A stretch of 64,000 nt of DNA from Clostridium sp. Marseille-P299 (GCF_900078195.1 NZ_FJVE01000007.1:620001-684000), one strand, 5' to 3'; counted from the first letter of the stretch, positions 37,298 through 46,650 are shown. Numbers and translations: made by a program. Notes: generated by a model not told the origin, from the sequence alone.

Positions 37298-38011
37298 TTA
37301 TTCAACCGTTGGTAAACTATCAATGAATTTTTCAAAATCTTCAAATGATCCATATTTATGTTCATCAAATGGTAAGTTATTTGCATTAAGAAGACAATCG
37401 GTGATTAAATATGTGTCAATTCCTAATTCTTTTACGCACATATCTTCTGTTACGTCATTACCAACCATTAAACATTCTTCAGGTGATTTTCCAATTGTTT
37501 TTAATATTTCAGTATAATAACCTAAATTAGGCTTACAGTAAGAGGAATTATCATAAGTGGTGATATGAACAAAATCGTTTGGATTTAACCCAGCCCAAGC
37601 AATACGAGAAAGAGTAGCAACAGGAGGGAATAATGGGTTTGTTGCAACAACGATTGTATAATTTTTATCTTTTAATTTTTTTATGCATCTAGCTGCATAC
37701 TCAGAAGTTTTACAGGCATTCTTTGCTTCTTGAAAGCCAGTTTCATAAAAATTATAAAAATCTGGTTCCATTTCTAATACATTAACATTCATATTTTCTT
37801 GAAAGGATTTCCAAAATCTTTTTTCATTTGTTGTACTGCCATCATTGGCAAGCATTGCATTTGTCCCTATAGTCATTGCGTTTAGTAGAGCATCTTTTGC
37901 AAGGCCTTTTGGTGCAAAATGCATTATTAAATTCTTGAAATATAATTTAATAAAAGCTTCTTGATCCATAGGAAGTAATGTACCATCTAAGTCAAACATT
38001 ATTGTATTCAT
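37298..38011 (-). CDS. HAD-superfamily hydrolase
   Basis: I chose the ATG at 38011 (MNTIMFDLDGTLLPMD), since AAAGGAG lies just upstream of it on the minus strand. The 237-residue protein has motif I DLDGTL, motif II VVATNPL, motif III with CKPNLGYYTEIL, and motif IV LMVGNDVTEDM. The cap is helical (C1 type). It resembles small-molecule phosphatases of unknown substrate. It stands alone. Confidence 0.85.
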   Translation of the reverse strand: MNTIMFDLDGTLLPMDQEAFIKLYFKNLIMHFAPKGLAKDALLNAMTIGTNAMLANDGSTTNEKRFWKSFQENMNVNVLEMEPDFYNFYETGFQEAKNACKTSEYAARCIKKLKDKNYTIVVATNPLFPPVATLSRIAWAGLNPNDFVHITTYDNSSYCKPNLGYYTEILKTIGKSPEECLMVGNDVTEDMCVKELGIDTYLITDCLLNANNLPFDEHKYGSFEDFEKFIDSLPTVE

Positions 38012-38230
38012 CGGTATCTCCTTTAGTTTCAAATCTTATATTTTGTATTTCTATACATTATTTGCATCTGTATTCATAGTTTGTAATACAGGATTAGCTT
38101 ATATTATACGGGAGCATAATAAAAACTTCAATGCAGTTTTGGTATAATTATACTATAAATTGATAGGAATGTCTTGTATGTAAATAGATTCACTAATATT
38201 TCACTAAATTTACACAATTAGCACATTAAT

Positions 38231-38259
38231 TTTACACAAATTTTATTTATCTTTAATAT
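38231..38259 (+). promoter_or_regulatory. Candidate promoter of the VTC/CotH cluster
   Basis: TTTACA (38231-38236), 17 bases, TAATAT (38254-38259), about 37 bases before the TTG start. Confidence 0.5.
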
Positions 38260-38295
38260 AGCGGTTTGCGAGTTAGAGATAAAGGAGGATGTGTC

Positions 38296-38982
38296 TTGAA
38301 TGAATTAAAGCTACGTCACGAAACGAAGCACGATATACGTTATAGTGAATATTTAGCCATACGAAGCCGATTACAAGCTATCGCTGAGTATGATCGGAAT
38401 GCAGGCGAATAAGGAACTTATCGAATTCGTAGTTTGTATTTTGATAATTATAACGATAAAGCGTTGCGTGAGAAATTAGACGGCGTTTATATGCGTGAAA
38501 AATTTAGAATACGATATTATAACGATGATCTAAATGTAATTCATCTTGAAAAGAAAACTAAAATTGGTGGTCTTGGAAATAAGCAATCACAAGCAATTAC
38601 AAAAGAAGAGGTGCAAAGAATTTTAAATGGAGATATTGAATTTTTAAAGGATAGTAAAAAAGCTCTGCTTGTTGAGTTTTATTCCAAGATGAAGTATCAA
38701 CTATTAAAGCCTCGTGTCGTAGTTGAATATGTTAGAGAACCTTATATTTACAAGACTGGAAATGTAAGAATAACATTTGATACCAATATAAAAAGTGGTT
38801 TATATAACAGAGATTTTTTGAATGAGAACATACCTGGAATTGAGGCAGGAACACAAAATGGTATTTTGATGGAAGTGAAATATGATGCGTTTTTGCCAGA
38901 AATAATTGCACAGTGTATTCAAGTGAATGAACGTTCTGGCGCTGCATTTTCAAAATATGCAGCTTGTCGAAGATTCGGATAA
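38296..38982 (+). pseudogene. VTC-domain (polyphosphate polymerase-like) gene interrupted by an in-frame TAA
   Basis: A VTC reading frame starts at the TTG 38296, 7 bases after AAAGGAGG: NELKLRHETKHDIRYSEYL, then AIRSRLQAIAEYDRNAGE. A TAA stands at 38410-38412, codon 39. The same frame continues without shift: GTYRIRSLYFDNYNDKALRE, then REKFRIRYYN, LEKKTKIGG, and a normal family end SGAAFSKYAACRRFG. The tunnel-fold residues of VTC enzymes lie on both sides of the stop. This is a nonsense mutation, a sequencing error, or a recoding site. A reinitiated product from an internal start would lack the first strand. DUF4956 and CotH genes follow, a common association. Confidence 0.85.
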
Positions 38983-38998
38983 AAAAGGAGAAATTACT

Positions 38999-39694
38999 AT
39001 GCTAAGTTTTTTAAGTCAGACAACTACTTTTAATGATATTTTTAAATCAAAATTCACGGAGAATATAACATCTTTTAGTTTAATGGATACAGTAATCGCT
39101 ATGGTATTGGCGTTTTTAGTAGGAGTCTTTATTTTCTATGTTTATAAGAAAACTTTTAATGGAGTTATGTATTCCACAAGTTTTGGGGTGTCCTTAATTG
39201 CGATGACATTGATTACAACATTTGTAATTTTAGCAGTAACTTCAAATGTTGTTCTTTCTTTAGGTATGGTTGGTGCACTTTCTATCGTACGTTTTAGAGC
39301 AGCCATTAAAGAGCCACTTGATATTGCATTTTTATTCTGGGCAATTGCAACAGGTATCGTATTAGGTGCGGGAATGATTCCTCTAGCAGTTATGGGTGCT
39401 GTATTAATCGGACTTATCATGATGATATTTGTAAATAAAAAACCATCTGACAACCCATATATTATGGTAATTAATTGTGAAAATGATGCAGCTGAAAAGC
39501 TTGTACTTGATGAATTAAAAGACAATGTAAAGAAACAGGTAGTAAAATCAAAAACAGTTTCTAAGCAAGGAATAGAATTAACAGTTGAAGTTCGTTTAAA
39601 AGATATGACGACAGAATTTGTGAATCATATCTCTGCTCAAAAGGGAGTAACAAATGTTGTATTAGTAAGTTATAACGGAGATTACATGGGCTAA
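38999..39694 (+). CDS. DUF4956 membrane protein
   Basis: I chose the ATG at 38999, 8 bases after AAAGGAG. The 231-residue protein has four or five membrane helices in the first 150 residues, including the conserved LGMVGALSIVRFRAAIKEP and LFWAIATGIVLGAG, then a cytoplasmic ferredoxin-like tail. DUF4956 genes regularly lie between VTC and CotH genes, suggesting one surface or polymer-modifying system. Function of the protein is unknown. Confidence 0.88.
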   Translation: MLSFLSQTTTFNDIFKSKFTENITSFSLMDTVIAMVLAFLVGVFIFYVYKKTFNGVMYSTSFGVSLIAMTLITTFVILAVTSNVVLSLGMVGALSIVRFRAAIKEPLDIAFLFWAIATGIVLGAGMIPLAVMGAVLIGLIMMIFVNKKPSDNPYIMVINCENDAAEKLVLDELKDNVKKQVVKSKTVSKQGIELTVEVRLKDMTTEFVNHISAQKGVTNVVLVSYNGDYMG

Positions 39695-39721
39695 TCAAGA
39701 TAGAAGAAAGGGTGTGAACTA

Positions 39722-42268
39722 ATGAAAAAGGAGAAAATTGTGAATCGTATTGCGGTTCTTGGTATCGTTATAGCACTCATCTTTTCCTTGGTATTGGTGT
39801 ACTTTCCGGAGATTTTTAAACTAGAAGAGGCTTCTATTAACTTTTCCTATGAGGATGAACTGTTTGATAAAACTAAAATAATGACTGTGGATATCCAAAT
39901 GGATGAAGATGATTGGCAAGATATGCTAGATAATGCAATTAGCGAAGAATACTATACTTGCGACATCGTAGTAAATGGAGTAACTTATAAAAATGTTGGT
40001 ATTCGTCCAAAAGGTAATACAAGTCTTTCTCAGGTGTATTCGGATGACACTACAGACCGTTATAGTTTTAAAGTGGAATTTGATCACTATGTAGATAATC
40101 AGACATGCAATGGGTTGGATAAACTAGTTTTAAATAATTTAATGTCTGATGCTACTTACATGAAAGAATATATTTCATATGATATCATGAGTTATTTAGG
40201 GGTTCCTAGTTCTCTATATGCTTATGCAAGTATTTCAGTAAACGGTGAAAACTGGGGATTATATCTTGCATTAGAAGGCATGGAAGAATCTTTTGCAGAA
40301 AGAAATTTCGGAAGTTCCTATGGAAATTTATATAAGCCAGAAGGTTCCCTTGGTATGGGCGGAAATAAAGAAAATTTTGATAAAGCAGATATGAATTTTG
40401 AACTACCAAATGCAGTGGATGATAGTACAGGGCAAGCTCAAAGTGAAACGCAAGGAAATAAAACAGATGCTCCATCGGACACATCTGTAATGACAGAATC
40501 TGATAATCCGACTGGCCTTTCAACGGAAGCTGGCACAGATATTCAAGAGAAAACATCTGACTCAGAAAAGCAGTCAGAAACTCAAACAGAAGCATCAGAT
40601 TCTGAAAAAGAGTCGGGAATTCAAACAGAAGCATCAGATTCTGAAAAAGAGTCGGGAACTCAAGGAGAGACATTAGATTCGAAGAATCAGTCAGAAAATC
40701 CACAAACAGATAAAGAAAATCAATCGACAGACCAATTCCCTCAAGGAGGAAGGTTTACTCAAAATGGTGAATTCCCTCAAAACGGAGAGTTTTCTCAAAA
40801 AGGAAATGGCGGTTTTGGAGGTGGAATGAACTCTAGCAGTGGTGGAGAAGATCTTGCCTATGTGGATGACGAGATTAGCAGTTACAGTACTATTTTTGAA
40901 TCTTCCGTCTTTGATACGACGGACGAGGATTATAAAAGAGTGATAGAAGCTTTAAAAAATCTTTCCAATGGTACAGATTTAGAAACTTATATCGATGTGG
41001 ATGAGGTATTGCGTTATATTGCATCGAATGTATTCTTAGCAAATGATGATAGTTATTTTGGAACAATGCTTCATAATTACTATCTTTATGAAAAGAATGG
41101 AAAACTTTCTATGCTTCCTTGGGATTATAACCTAGCTTTTGGAGGATTCCAAAGTAGTGATGCGACTTCATTAGTAAATCGCCCAATCGATACTGTAGTA
41201 TCTGGTACTACTCTAGAGGCACGTCCTATGATTGGTAAATTGCTAGAGGTAGAGGAATATAAAGAACAGTATCATGCATATTTGGATGAATTAATCTCTG
41301 GATATTTTGAGAGTGGACAATTCGAAAAAACAATTACAGAAATAGAGAGTTTAATTTCACCTTATGTTGAAAATGATCCAACTGCTTTTTACACTTATGA
41401 TGAATTTAAAACTGCAGTTAGTAATTTAAAAGAATTTTGTTTACTTCGAGCAGAAAGTATCAGAGGGCAGCTAGATGGAACAATTCCATCTACGGAAGAA
41501 GAACAAGAAAATAATGAGGATGCACTTATAGATGCATCAAGTGTTAGTATCCAAGCCATGGGAACTCAAGGCGGTGGAAACAAAGGCGGTGGAAACCGTG
41601 GTGATATGCAAGGATTTCCAGGTGGAGAACAAGGCGATGTGCAAGGTTTTCCTGGTGGACAGCAAGGTGAAATACAAGGAGGTCCAGGCGGACAGCAAGG
41701 CAATACGCAAGGATTTCCTGGTGGACAACAAGGTGATATGCAAGGTATTCCTAGTGGAGAACAAGATGATACGCAAGGAGTAGCTGATGGTCTAAAAAGC
41801 GATACACAAGGAGTGTCTGGCAATCAGCAGAGTGATACACAAGGAGTAACGGCTGGGCAACAAGGAAATTTGCAAGAGAATCAAGGTGAACAGCAGAGTA
41901 ATCAACAAAGTAATGAGCAAAATGAAGTTGATGGTCAACAAAATAATTCGCAACAGGATCAGAGCAATCAGCAAAGCGACATACAAGGAAATCAAAGCAA
42001 TCAGCAAAGTGATACACAAGGAAATCAGAGCAATCAACCAGGTGCTTTTGGTGGGCAGCAAGGTGGTATGCAGGGTAAGCAACCAGGAAATATGCAAGAC
42101 ACAAAACCAAATAATATGCCTGGAAACAACTCGAATATAGAAGGAAGTGGAATGTCGAATTCGCAAGATACACAACAAGCACTTATTGTTTCAGGTGGAT
42201 GTATTTTAGTTATGTGCATATGTATTTTGTTTGCAAAGAAATTCCATAGACGTAAGTATCATATATAA
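39722..42268 (+). CDS. CotH-kinase family surface protein with low-complexity insert and Gln/Gly repeats
   Basis: The 848-residue protein has an N-terminal membrane anchor (about 8-30). A CotH-type kinase domain follows, with IRPKGNTSLSQV, DKLVLNNLMSD, YLALEGMEESF and, later, LSMLPWDYNLAFGGFQ with the conserved Asp. The domain is split by a Ser/Glu/Thr/Gln-rich insert (about 236-376) that includes three near-identical ASDSEK units. After it, about 613-816 consist of GGQQGxxQGFPGG- and NQQSDxQG-type repeats, and a final helix (about 818-838) is followed by KKFHRRK. Spore-coat CotH is a protein kinase; clostridial relatives occur in cellulosomes and on surfaces. Substrate and role here are inferred only. 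Confidence 0.82.
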   Translation: MKKEKIVNRIAVLGIVIALIFSLVLVYFPEIFKLEEASINFSYEDELFDKTKIMTVDIQMDEDDWQDMLDNAISEEYYTCDIVVNGVTYKNVGIRPKGNTSLSQVYSDDTTDRYSFKVEFDHYVDNQTCNGLDKLVLNNLMSDATYMKEYISYDIMSYLGVPSSLYAYASISVNGENWGLYLALEGMEESFAERNFGSSYGNLYKPEGSLGMGGNKENFDKADMNFELPNAVDDSTGQAQSETQGNKTDAPSDTSVMTESDNPTGLSTEAGTDIQEKTSDSEKQSETQTEASDSEKESGIQTEASDSEKESGTQGETLDSKNQSENPQTDKENQSTDQFPQGGRFTQNGEFPQNGEFSQKGNGGFGGGMNSSSGGEDLAYVDDEISSYSTIFESSVFDTTDEDYKRVIEALKNLSNGTDLETYIDVDEVLRYIASNVFLANDDSYFGTMLHNYYLYEKNGKLSMLPWDYNLAFGGFQSSDATSLVNRPIDTVVSGTTLEARPMIGKLLEVEEYKEQYHAYLDELISGYFESGQFEKTITEIESLISPYVENDPTAFYTYDEFKTAVSNLKEFCLLRAESIRGQLDGTIPSTEEEQENNEDALIDASSVSIQAMGTQGGGNKGGGNRGDMQGFPGGEQGDVQGFPGGQQGEIQGGPGGQQGNTQGFPGGQQGDMQGIPSGEQDDTQGVADGLKSDTQGVSGNQQSDTQGVTAGQQGNLQENQGEQQSNQQSNEQNEVDGQQNNSQQDQSNQQSDIQGNQSNQQSDTQGNQSNQPGAFGGQQGGMQGKQPGNMQDTKPNNMPGNNSNIEGSGMSNSQDTQQALIVSGGCILVMCICILFAKKFHRRKYHI
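41560..42060 (+). repeat. Coding repeats of the CotH C-terminus
   Basis: Imperfect units of about 36-39 bases encode GGQQGxMQGFP and related peptides. The repeat also produces long antisense open frames that are not genes. Confidence 0.7.
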
Positions 42269-42289
42269 TAAAATTATAATAAAAAGTTT

Positions 42290-42407
42290 AAAACGCATGT
42301 GAGCAAGAATGTAATATAAGATAATGTCAGTTTAGAATTCTAGATTCAAAAGAATTTGTTAATTGAAAAATATTTTATACATCATTTAGAACTTACATGC
42401 GTTTTTT
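42290..42407 (+). terminator. Long-loop inverted repeat after the CotH gene, probable terminator
   Basis: AAAACGCATGT (42290-42300) pairs perfectly with ACATGCGTTTT (42395-42405), followed by TT. The loop is about 94 bases, unusual for a terminator. Confidence 0.45.
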
Positions 42408-42458
42408 GAAATCAAACTTGAGAGAACTAAAATCACTGTGACGATTTGGAAAAAGTTA

Positions 42459-42487
42459 TTGCTTTTTATGAATTCTATTGATATCAT
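42459..42487 (+). promoter_or_regulatory. Candidate promoter of the YheO-like regulator
   Basis: TTGCTT (42459-42464), 17 bases, TATCAT (42482-42487). Confidence 0.35.
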
Positions 42488-42519
42488 AATATCCAAAAGA
42501 AAAAAGATGGTGATGGAAC

Positions 42520-43185
42520 ATGCAGAGTGGAAATATAAAATTAACAGCTACGGATCGAATCATTTTAAATTCTTATCGTAGCTTATTGGATGGACTAGCT
42601 GATTATTTGGGAACAGGGTTTGAATTTGTATTGCATAGCTTAGAAGATTACGAAAGTTCGGTAATTAAAATTATTAATGGACATCATACAGGGCGGAAAT
42701 TAGGCGCTCCAATCACAGATTTAGCACTTAATATGCTAAATAAAATTCAAGAAGAAAACTTAGATGGGTATGTCTCTTATGATTCAAAGAATAAAAAAGG
42801 TAGACCTCTTCGTTCAACAACGATAAGCGTTTATGGAGAACGCCATCGTATCATTGGATTAATCTGTATTAATTTTTATAAGGATACACCTCTTTCAGAA
42901 ACATTTCCGTTTTTTGAAATTCAAAATACTACAACCCCTACTGTAATGAATGAAAACTTCGCTGATGATGTAGATAATTTAATTGAACAAGCTTATACAG
43001 AAGCATTTCACCGCGTAATGTCAGATGAAAGCATTTCAAACACTCTTAAGAATAAGGAGATTATCAATATTCTATACAATCAAGGGATATTTAGAATGAA
43101 AGATGCAGTAGTAAAAGTAGCGAAAGTAATGGATGTAAGTAAGAATACTGTTTATATGCACTTAAGATCAATTAAAGATAAATAG
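42520..43185 (+). CDS. YheO-like (PAS plus HTH) transcriptional regulator
   Basis: The 221-residue protein has the YheO PAS-like domain at about 15-130 (LLDGLADYLGTGFEFVLHSL and, later, HRIIGLICINFY) and a C-terminal helix-turn-helix at about 165-220 (GIFRMKDAVVKVAKVMDVSKNTVYMHLR, here given by its ends GIFRM…YMHLR). Relatives include the D-Arg regulator DauR. It lies at the upstream edge of the purine cluster, where the enterobacterial cluster has other regulators, so it probably controls purine catabolism. It has its own terminator. Confidence 0.82.
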   Translation: MQSGNIKLTATDRIILNSYRSLLDGLADYLGTGFEFVLHSLEDYESSVIKIINGHHTGRKLGAPITDLALNMLNKIQEENLDGYVSYDSKNKKGRPLRSTTISVYGERHRIIGLICINFYKDTPLSETFPFFEIQNTTTPTVMNENFADDVDNLIEQAYTEAFHRVMSDESISNTLKNKEIINILYNQGIFRMKDAVVKVAKVMDVSKNTVYMHLRSIKDK

Positions 43186-43291
43186 AGAAAAGCATAAACT
43201 GAAAATAACGGATGAAAAAAGAAGAAGAGAAAATTAATTGTTCGTTATGCTTAAAGTTCATTAATAAAATGAATGATGAAATTAAATAAAT

Positions 43292-43347
43292 AGCTGTTGC
43301 AAGGAACGTTTTATAAAAACGTAGACAATATGCAATAGCTTTTTTTA
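43292..43347 (+). terminator. Terminator after the YheO-like gene
   Basis: AGCTGTTGCA (43292-43301) pairs with TGCAATAGCT (43331-43340) with an inner AACGTTTT/AAACGT stem, followed by seven T. The remaining part of the gap 43186-43549 holds the ridA promoter. Confidence 0.85.
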
Positions 43348-43471
43348 TTTCAATTTTTATCGTTATACTGATGTGATAAGCTCATTACAGTTATCCAAAT
43401 ATTCCTTTAAAATAAGGCGTTTACATACAACATATGGAAAAAGAATGAAATAAAATAATGCGAATTTATAA

Positions 43472-43500
43472 TTGACTGAAATATATTTTAGTGATATAAT
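43472..43500 (+). promoter_or_regulatory. Strong promoter of the RidA gene
   Basis: TTGACT (43472-43477), exactly 17 bases, TATAAT (43495-43500) with an extended -10 TGA. The start of transcription should be near 43507, about 43 bases before the ATG. Confidence 0.85.
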
Positions 43501-43549
43501 CAAAACATAGAGAAAAGCTATAAAAATACATAGAAATGAGGACAAAATT

Positions 43550-43924
43550 ATGCAAAAAATTAGTACAACAAAAGCACCTGCAGCTATCGGACCATATTGC
43601 CAGGCAATGGTAGTAAATGGAGTGTTATATACATCTGGTCAGATACCACTAGATCCAGCAAACGGAGCAGTAGTTGAAGGTGGAATTAAAGAACAAACTA
43701 CTCAAGTAATGAAAAACTTACAGGCAGTTTTAGAAGAAGCAAATTCTTCTTTCGAAAACGTATTTAAAACAACTTGTTTCTTATCAGATATGGGTAACTT
43801 TGCAGCATTCAATGAAGTATATGCTGAATATTTCACAGGAAACCCAGCTCGTTCTTGCGTAGCTGTAAAGGAATTACCAAAGGGCGTATTAGTAGAAGTT
43901 GAAGTAATTGCCTTAACAAAATAA
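43550..43924 (+). CDS. ridA: RidA-family enamine/imine deaminase
   Basis: The 124-residue protein is a full-length Rid[29 protein letters not shown] (ends APAAI…IPLDP), then [28 protein letters not shown], and [15 protein letters not shown] with the catalytic Arg. It hydrolyses reactive 2-aminoacrylate and related imines to keto acids in the cytoplasm. The diaminopropionate ammonia-lyase encoded 10 kb downstream releases 2-aminoacrylate, so a clean-up role for that enzyme is likely. A strong promoter lies just upstream. Confidence 0.93.
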   Translation: MQKISTTKAPAAIGPYCQAMVVNGVLYTSGQIPLDPANGAVVEGGIKEQTTQVMKNLQAVLEEANSSFENVFKTTCFLSDMGNFAAFNEVYAEYFTGNPARSCVAVKELPKGVLVEVEVIALTK

Positions 43925-44323
43925 TTGCTTTTATAAAGAAACTTCTATAAATAGTATCTGAAAAATATCTAAACATTTTACAGGGAAGTTTCAATATGGT
44001 TCAGGTGTTACAAATCTTTGATATAAGAGTTGCGATATCTGGACCAAATATATAATTGGGAAAAATAAGAATTAAGTGAATGCTAAAATATTTTAATGAT
44101 CAATTAATAAACTTATAAGACCCGAGAAATATGGAACAACACTAGATATCCATTGACAATCATAAATCAATTTAGCAAAAGTTCGGATTGAAATAATAAG
44201 ATTGTAAGTGGATATTAAATTTCTACATCATTATTGCATAACAGTTACTAATTAAATTTATAAGGGGAACATAAATTTAGCTGATAAGTGTTATAACGAT
44301 AAATTAGAACGGTAGAGCGAAGC
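43925..44323 (+). other. 399-base gap between ridA and the purine catabolic operon; no gene seen
   Basis: The stretch is AT-rich. A weak inverted repeat GAAACTTC/GAAGTTTC spans about 43938-43997, without a T-tract. TTGACA occurs at 44153-44158 but no good -10 lies 16-18 bases after it. ATATGG occurs twice (near 43995 and 44130), but the other conserved parts of a purine riboswitch are missing. No ORF of note is present. It may hold the operon promoter and regulator sites. Confidence 0.5.
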
Positions 44324-45274
44324 ATGAATGCGGAAAAAATCATTGAAGAATTTAAAAAGAGCGGAAAACGTCATATCTTTATTACTGGATCCAGTTCTAT
44401 GGGGAAATCAACGTTATGCAGAGAATTAAGCGCTTTGTTAAATGCGAATTTATTGACAATAAAAGAAGTATTTATGGAAGCAGTCTTATCTTTTTTGAAA
44501 AACAATGAAAATGTATGGATTTCAATTGATGAAATTGTTTTAACAAAAAAAGATGAGTGCGAATATACGGAACTTATTAAGAAGCAATTACATGAGAGCC
44601 ATTGTATTCTTACCTTTAGGAACGATATAGAAAAACCGTTATTCGAGTATTTAAAGCAATATGAAGATGCATATGTTATCAATTTAGATAATCAAACGTT
44701 TGATGTAAGTTGCATTGTTATGGCGAGTGGAGCAGGTTCTAGGTTTGGTTCCAATAAATTATTGGCTAGTTTTAATGGGAAAACGCTCATTGAACACATC
44801 CTAGATACAATACCGTATACCATGTTAAAAGAAGTAATTTTAGTAACAAGATACAAGGAAGTAGAAGAGATTTCTAAGAATTATCCACTTACTTGTATTG
44901 TACATGATTTGCCTAGACAAAGTGATACAATTCGAATAGGTATGGATCATATTACTGACTCAAAAGGGTGTATGTTTTTAACTTGTGACCAACCACTAAG
45001 AACTAAGAAGTCGTTAAGAAAGCTAATTCTTAATTTTAACGATCACCAAGATTTTATGGTACGACTGGGGTATCGTGAAATCGTTGGAAATCCTGTTATA
45101 TTTCCAAACAGGTATTATGAAGAATTAAAGCAATTACAACCAGGACAAAAAGGTTCTACAGTGGTAAAAGCTCATTTCGAAAACATGATTGTAGTGCAAG
45201 CAAACCATAGGTACGAGTTAGCAGATACAGATACGATGGATGATTTCATCCGGTTATCAAGGATTGCTGATTAG
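44324..45274 (+). CDS. MocA-like nucleotidyltransferase fused to an N-terminal P-loop domain
   Basis: The 316-residue protein has two parts. Residues 1-120 carry Walker A GSSSMGKST (22-30) and resemble a small P-loop NTPase, perhaps the YqeC type found with selenium-dependent Mo hydroxylases. Residues 128-316 form a MobA/MocA nucleotidyltransferase: CIVMASGAGSRFGSNKLL, then TCDQPLRTKKSL and GNPVIFPNRYYEEL. MocA adds CMP to molybdopterin, giving the cofactor form used by xanthine dehydrogenase-family enzymes; the XdhD-like protein is encoded in this operon. In E. coli, YgfJ and YqeC are separate. The RBS is weak. ssnA starts 12 bases after the stop. Confidence 0.8.
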   Translation: MNAEKIIEEFKKSGKRHIFITGSSSMGKSTLCRELSALLNANLLTIKEVFMEAVLSFLKNNENVWISIDEIVLTKKDECEYTELIKKQLHESHCILTFRNDIEKPLFEYLKQYEDAYVINLDNQTFDVSCIVMASGAGSRFGSNKLLASFNGKTLIEHILDTIPYTMLKEVILVTRYKEVEEISKNYPLTCIVHDLPRQSDTIRIGMDHITDSKGCMFLTCDQPLRTKKSLRKLILNFNDHQDFMVRLGYREIVGNPVIFPNRYYEELKQLQPGQKGSTVVKAHFENMIVVQANHRYELADTDTMDDFIRLSRIAD

Positions 45275-45286
45275 AAAGGAAGAAAA

Positions 45287-46624
45287 ATGTTTTTAATAGG
45301 AAACGGTAGATTATTTACAAGAGATTCAGAGCATCCATATATGGAATGCGGTGGAATCTTAGTTGATGGAAACCTAATTAAAGAAGTAGGCGACTTTAAC
45401 GAATTAAAAGAAAAATATCCAAATGTAGAAGTGATTGATGCAAAGAATCAAATCATCATGCCAGCTTTTATTAATGTGCATAATCATATTTATTCTGCAT
45501 TAGCAAGAGGTTTAAGTATTAAAAATCATAATCCAAAAAATTTCATCGAAATTCTTGAAGGTTTATGGTGGAACTTAGACGAACACTTAACATTAGAAGA
45601 CGATAAAGTAAGTGCTGAAGTAACATATTTAAACTGTATTGAAAATGGTGTAACTACCGTATTTGATCATCATGCCAGCTATAAAAAAACAGAAGGCAGC
45701 TTAATGGAAATTGCTAAGGTAGCAAAAGACTATAAGATTCGTACCTGTTTATGCTATGAAGTAAGTGATCGTAATGGCGAAGAAGAAATGAAGAAAGCAG
45801 TAAAAGAAAATGTAGACTTCATTAACTATGCAAATAACGATACAACAGACATGATCAAAGGAACAATGGGATTACATGCTAGTTTTACTTTAAGTGATGA
45901 AACATTACGTTATGTAGTAGAACAAAATCCTAAAGATGCTGGATACCATGTACATATAGCAGAAGGAATGGCGGATGTAGAAGACAGCCTTTCAAAATAT
46001 GGAGTTCGTACGGTAGAACGTTTGAATTCTATGGGTATCCTTGGACCAAAGACCGTTGCAGGACATTGTATTTATATTGATGATAAAGAATTAGATATCT
46101 TAAAAGAAACAGATACAATGGTAGTTCATAACCCAGAAAGTAATATGGGTAATGCTGTTGGTGCTCCTGATGTATTAAAGATTTTTGATAAAGGAATCTT
46201 AATTGGATTAGGAACTGATGGTTATACAAATGACATGGTAGAAAGCTATAAAGTAGCGAACATTTTACAAAAACACATTCATAAAGATCCAAACTGTGCT
46301 TGGGGTGAAATTCCTACAATGTTATTTGAAAATAATGCAAAAATTGCAAATCGTTTCTTCTCTACACCACTTGGTAAGATTAAAGAAGGATATGCAGCAG
46401 ACATTATTTTTGTAGATTATGATCCTTTAACACCAATGGATGAGAATAATTTAAATTCTCATGTAATGTTTGGTATGAATGGATATTCCGTAACTACAAC
46501 AATTTGTAATGGAGAAGTTCTAATGAAAGATCGTGAATTACTTCATATTGATAAGAAAAAGGTTATGGAAGAAAGTAGAAAACAGGCAGCTGATTTATGG
46601 CAGCGAGTAAATGCAAATAGATAA
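45287..46624 (+). CDS. ssnA: SsnA-type amidohydrolase
   Basis: The 445-residue cytoplasmic metal-dependent hydrolase has the metal motif NVHNHIYSALARG, FDHHASY, then AGHCIYIDDKE, and LGTDGYTNDM with the catalytic Asp; MFGMNG and a short C-terminal beta tail follow. SsnA belongs to the guanine-deaminase/chlorohydrolase group. It is one of the genes that accompany xdhD, ygfK and hyuA in anaerobic purine degradation. Its exact reaction is unproven; deamination or hydrolysis of a purine-ring intermediate is plausible. GAAAGGAAG lies just before the ATG. Confidence 0.9.
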   Translation: MFLIGNGRLFTRDSEHPYMECGGILVDGNLIKEVGDFNELKEKYPNVEVIDAKNQIIMPAFINVHNHIYSALARGLSIKNHNPKNFIEILEGLWWNLDEHLTLEDDKVSAEVTYLNCIENGVTTVFDHHASYKKTEGSLMEIAKVAKDYKIRTCLCYEVSDRNGEEEMKKAVKENVDFINYANNDTTDMIKGTMGLHASFTLSDETLRYVVEQNPKDAGYHVHIAEGMADVEDSLSKYGVRTVERLNSMGILGPKTVAGHCIYIDDKELDILKETDTMVVHNPESNMGNAVGAPDVLKIFDKGILIGLGTDGYTNDMVESYKVANILQKHIHKDPNCAWGEIPTMLFENNAKIANRFFSTPLGKIKEGYAADIIFVDYDPLTPMDENNLNSHVMFGMNGYSVTTTICNGEVLMKDRELLHIDKKKVMEESRKQAADLWQRVNANR

Positions 46625-46650
46625 AAAAAGAAAGGTTTACGGGTGTAAAA

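Noticed and set aside
38410..38412. Programmed recoding (selenocysteine/pyrrolysine) at the VTC stop
   Set aside because: The codon is TAA, not TGA or TAG, and no specific downstream structure is apparent.
41537..42219. Several open frames in both strands over the CotH repeat region
   Set aside because: They come from the repetitive Gln/Gly codons; none has an RBS or a plausible composition.
43981..44160. Purine-type riboswitch before the purine operon
   Set aside because: Two ATATGG fragments occur, but the paired P1/P2 stems and the GTTTCTACC core are not found.
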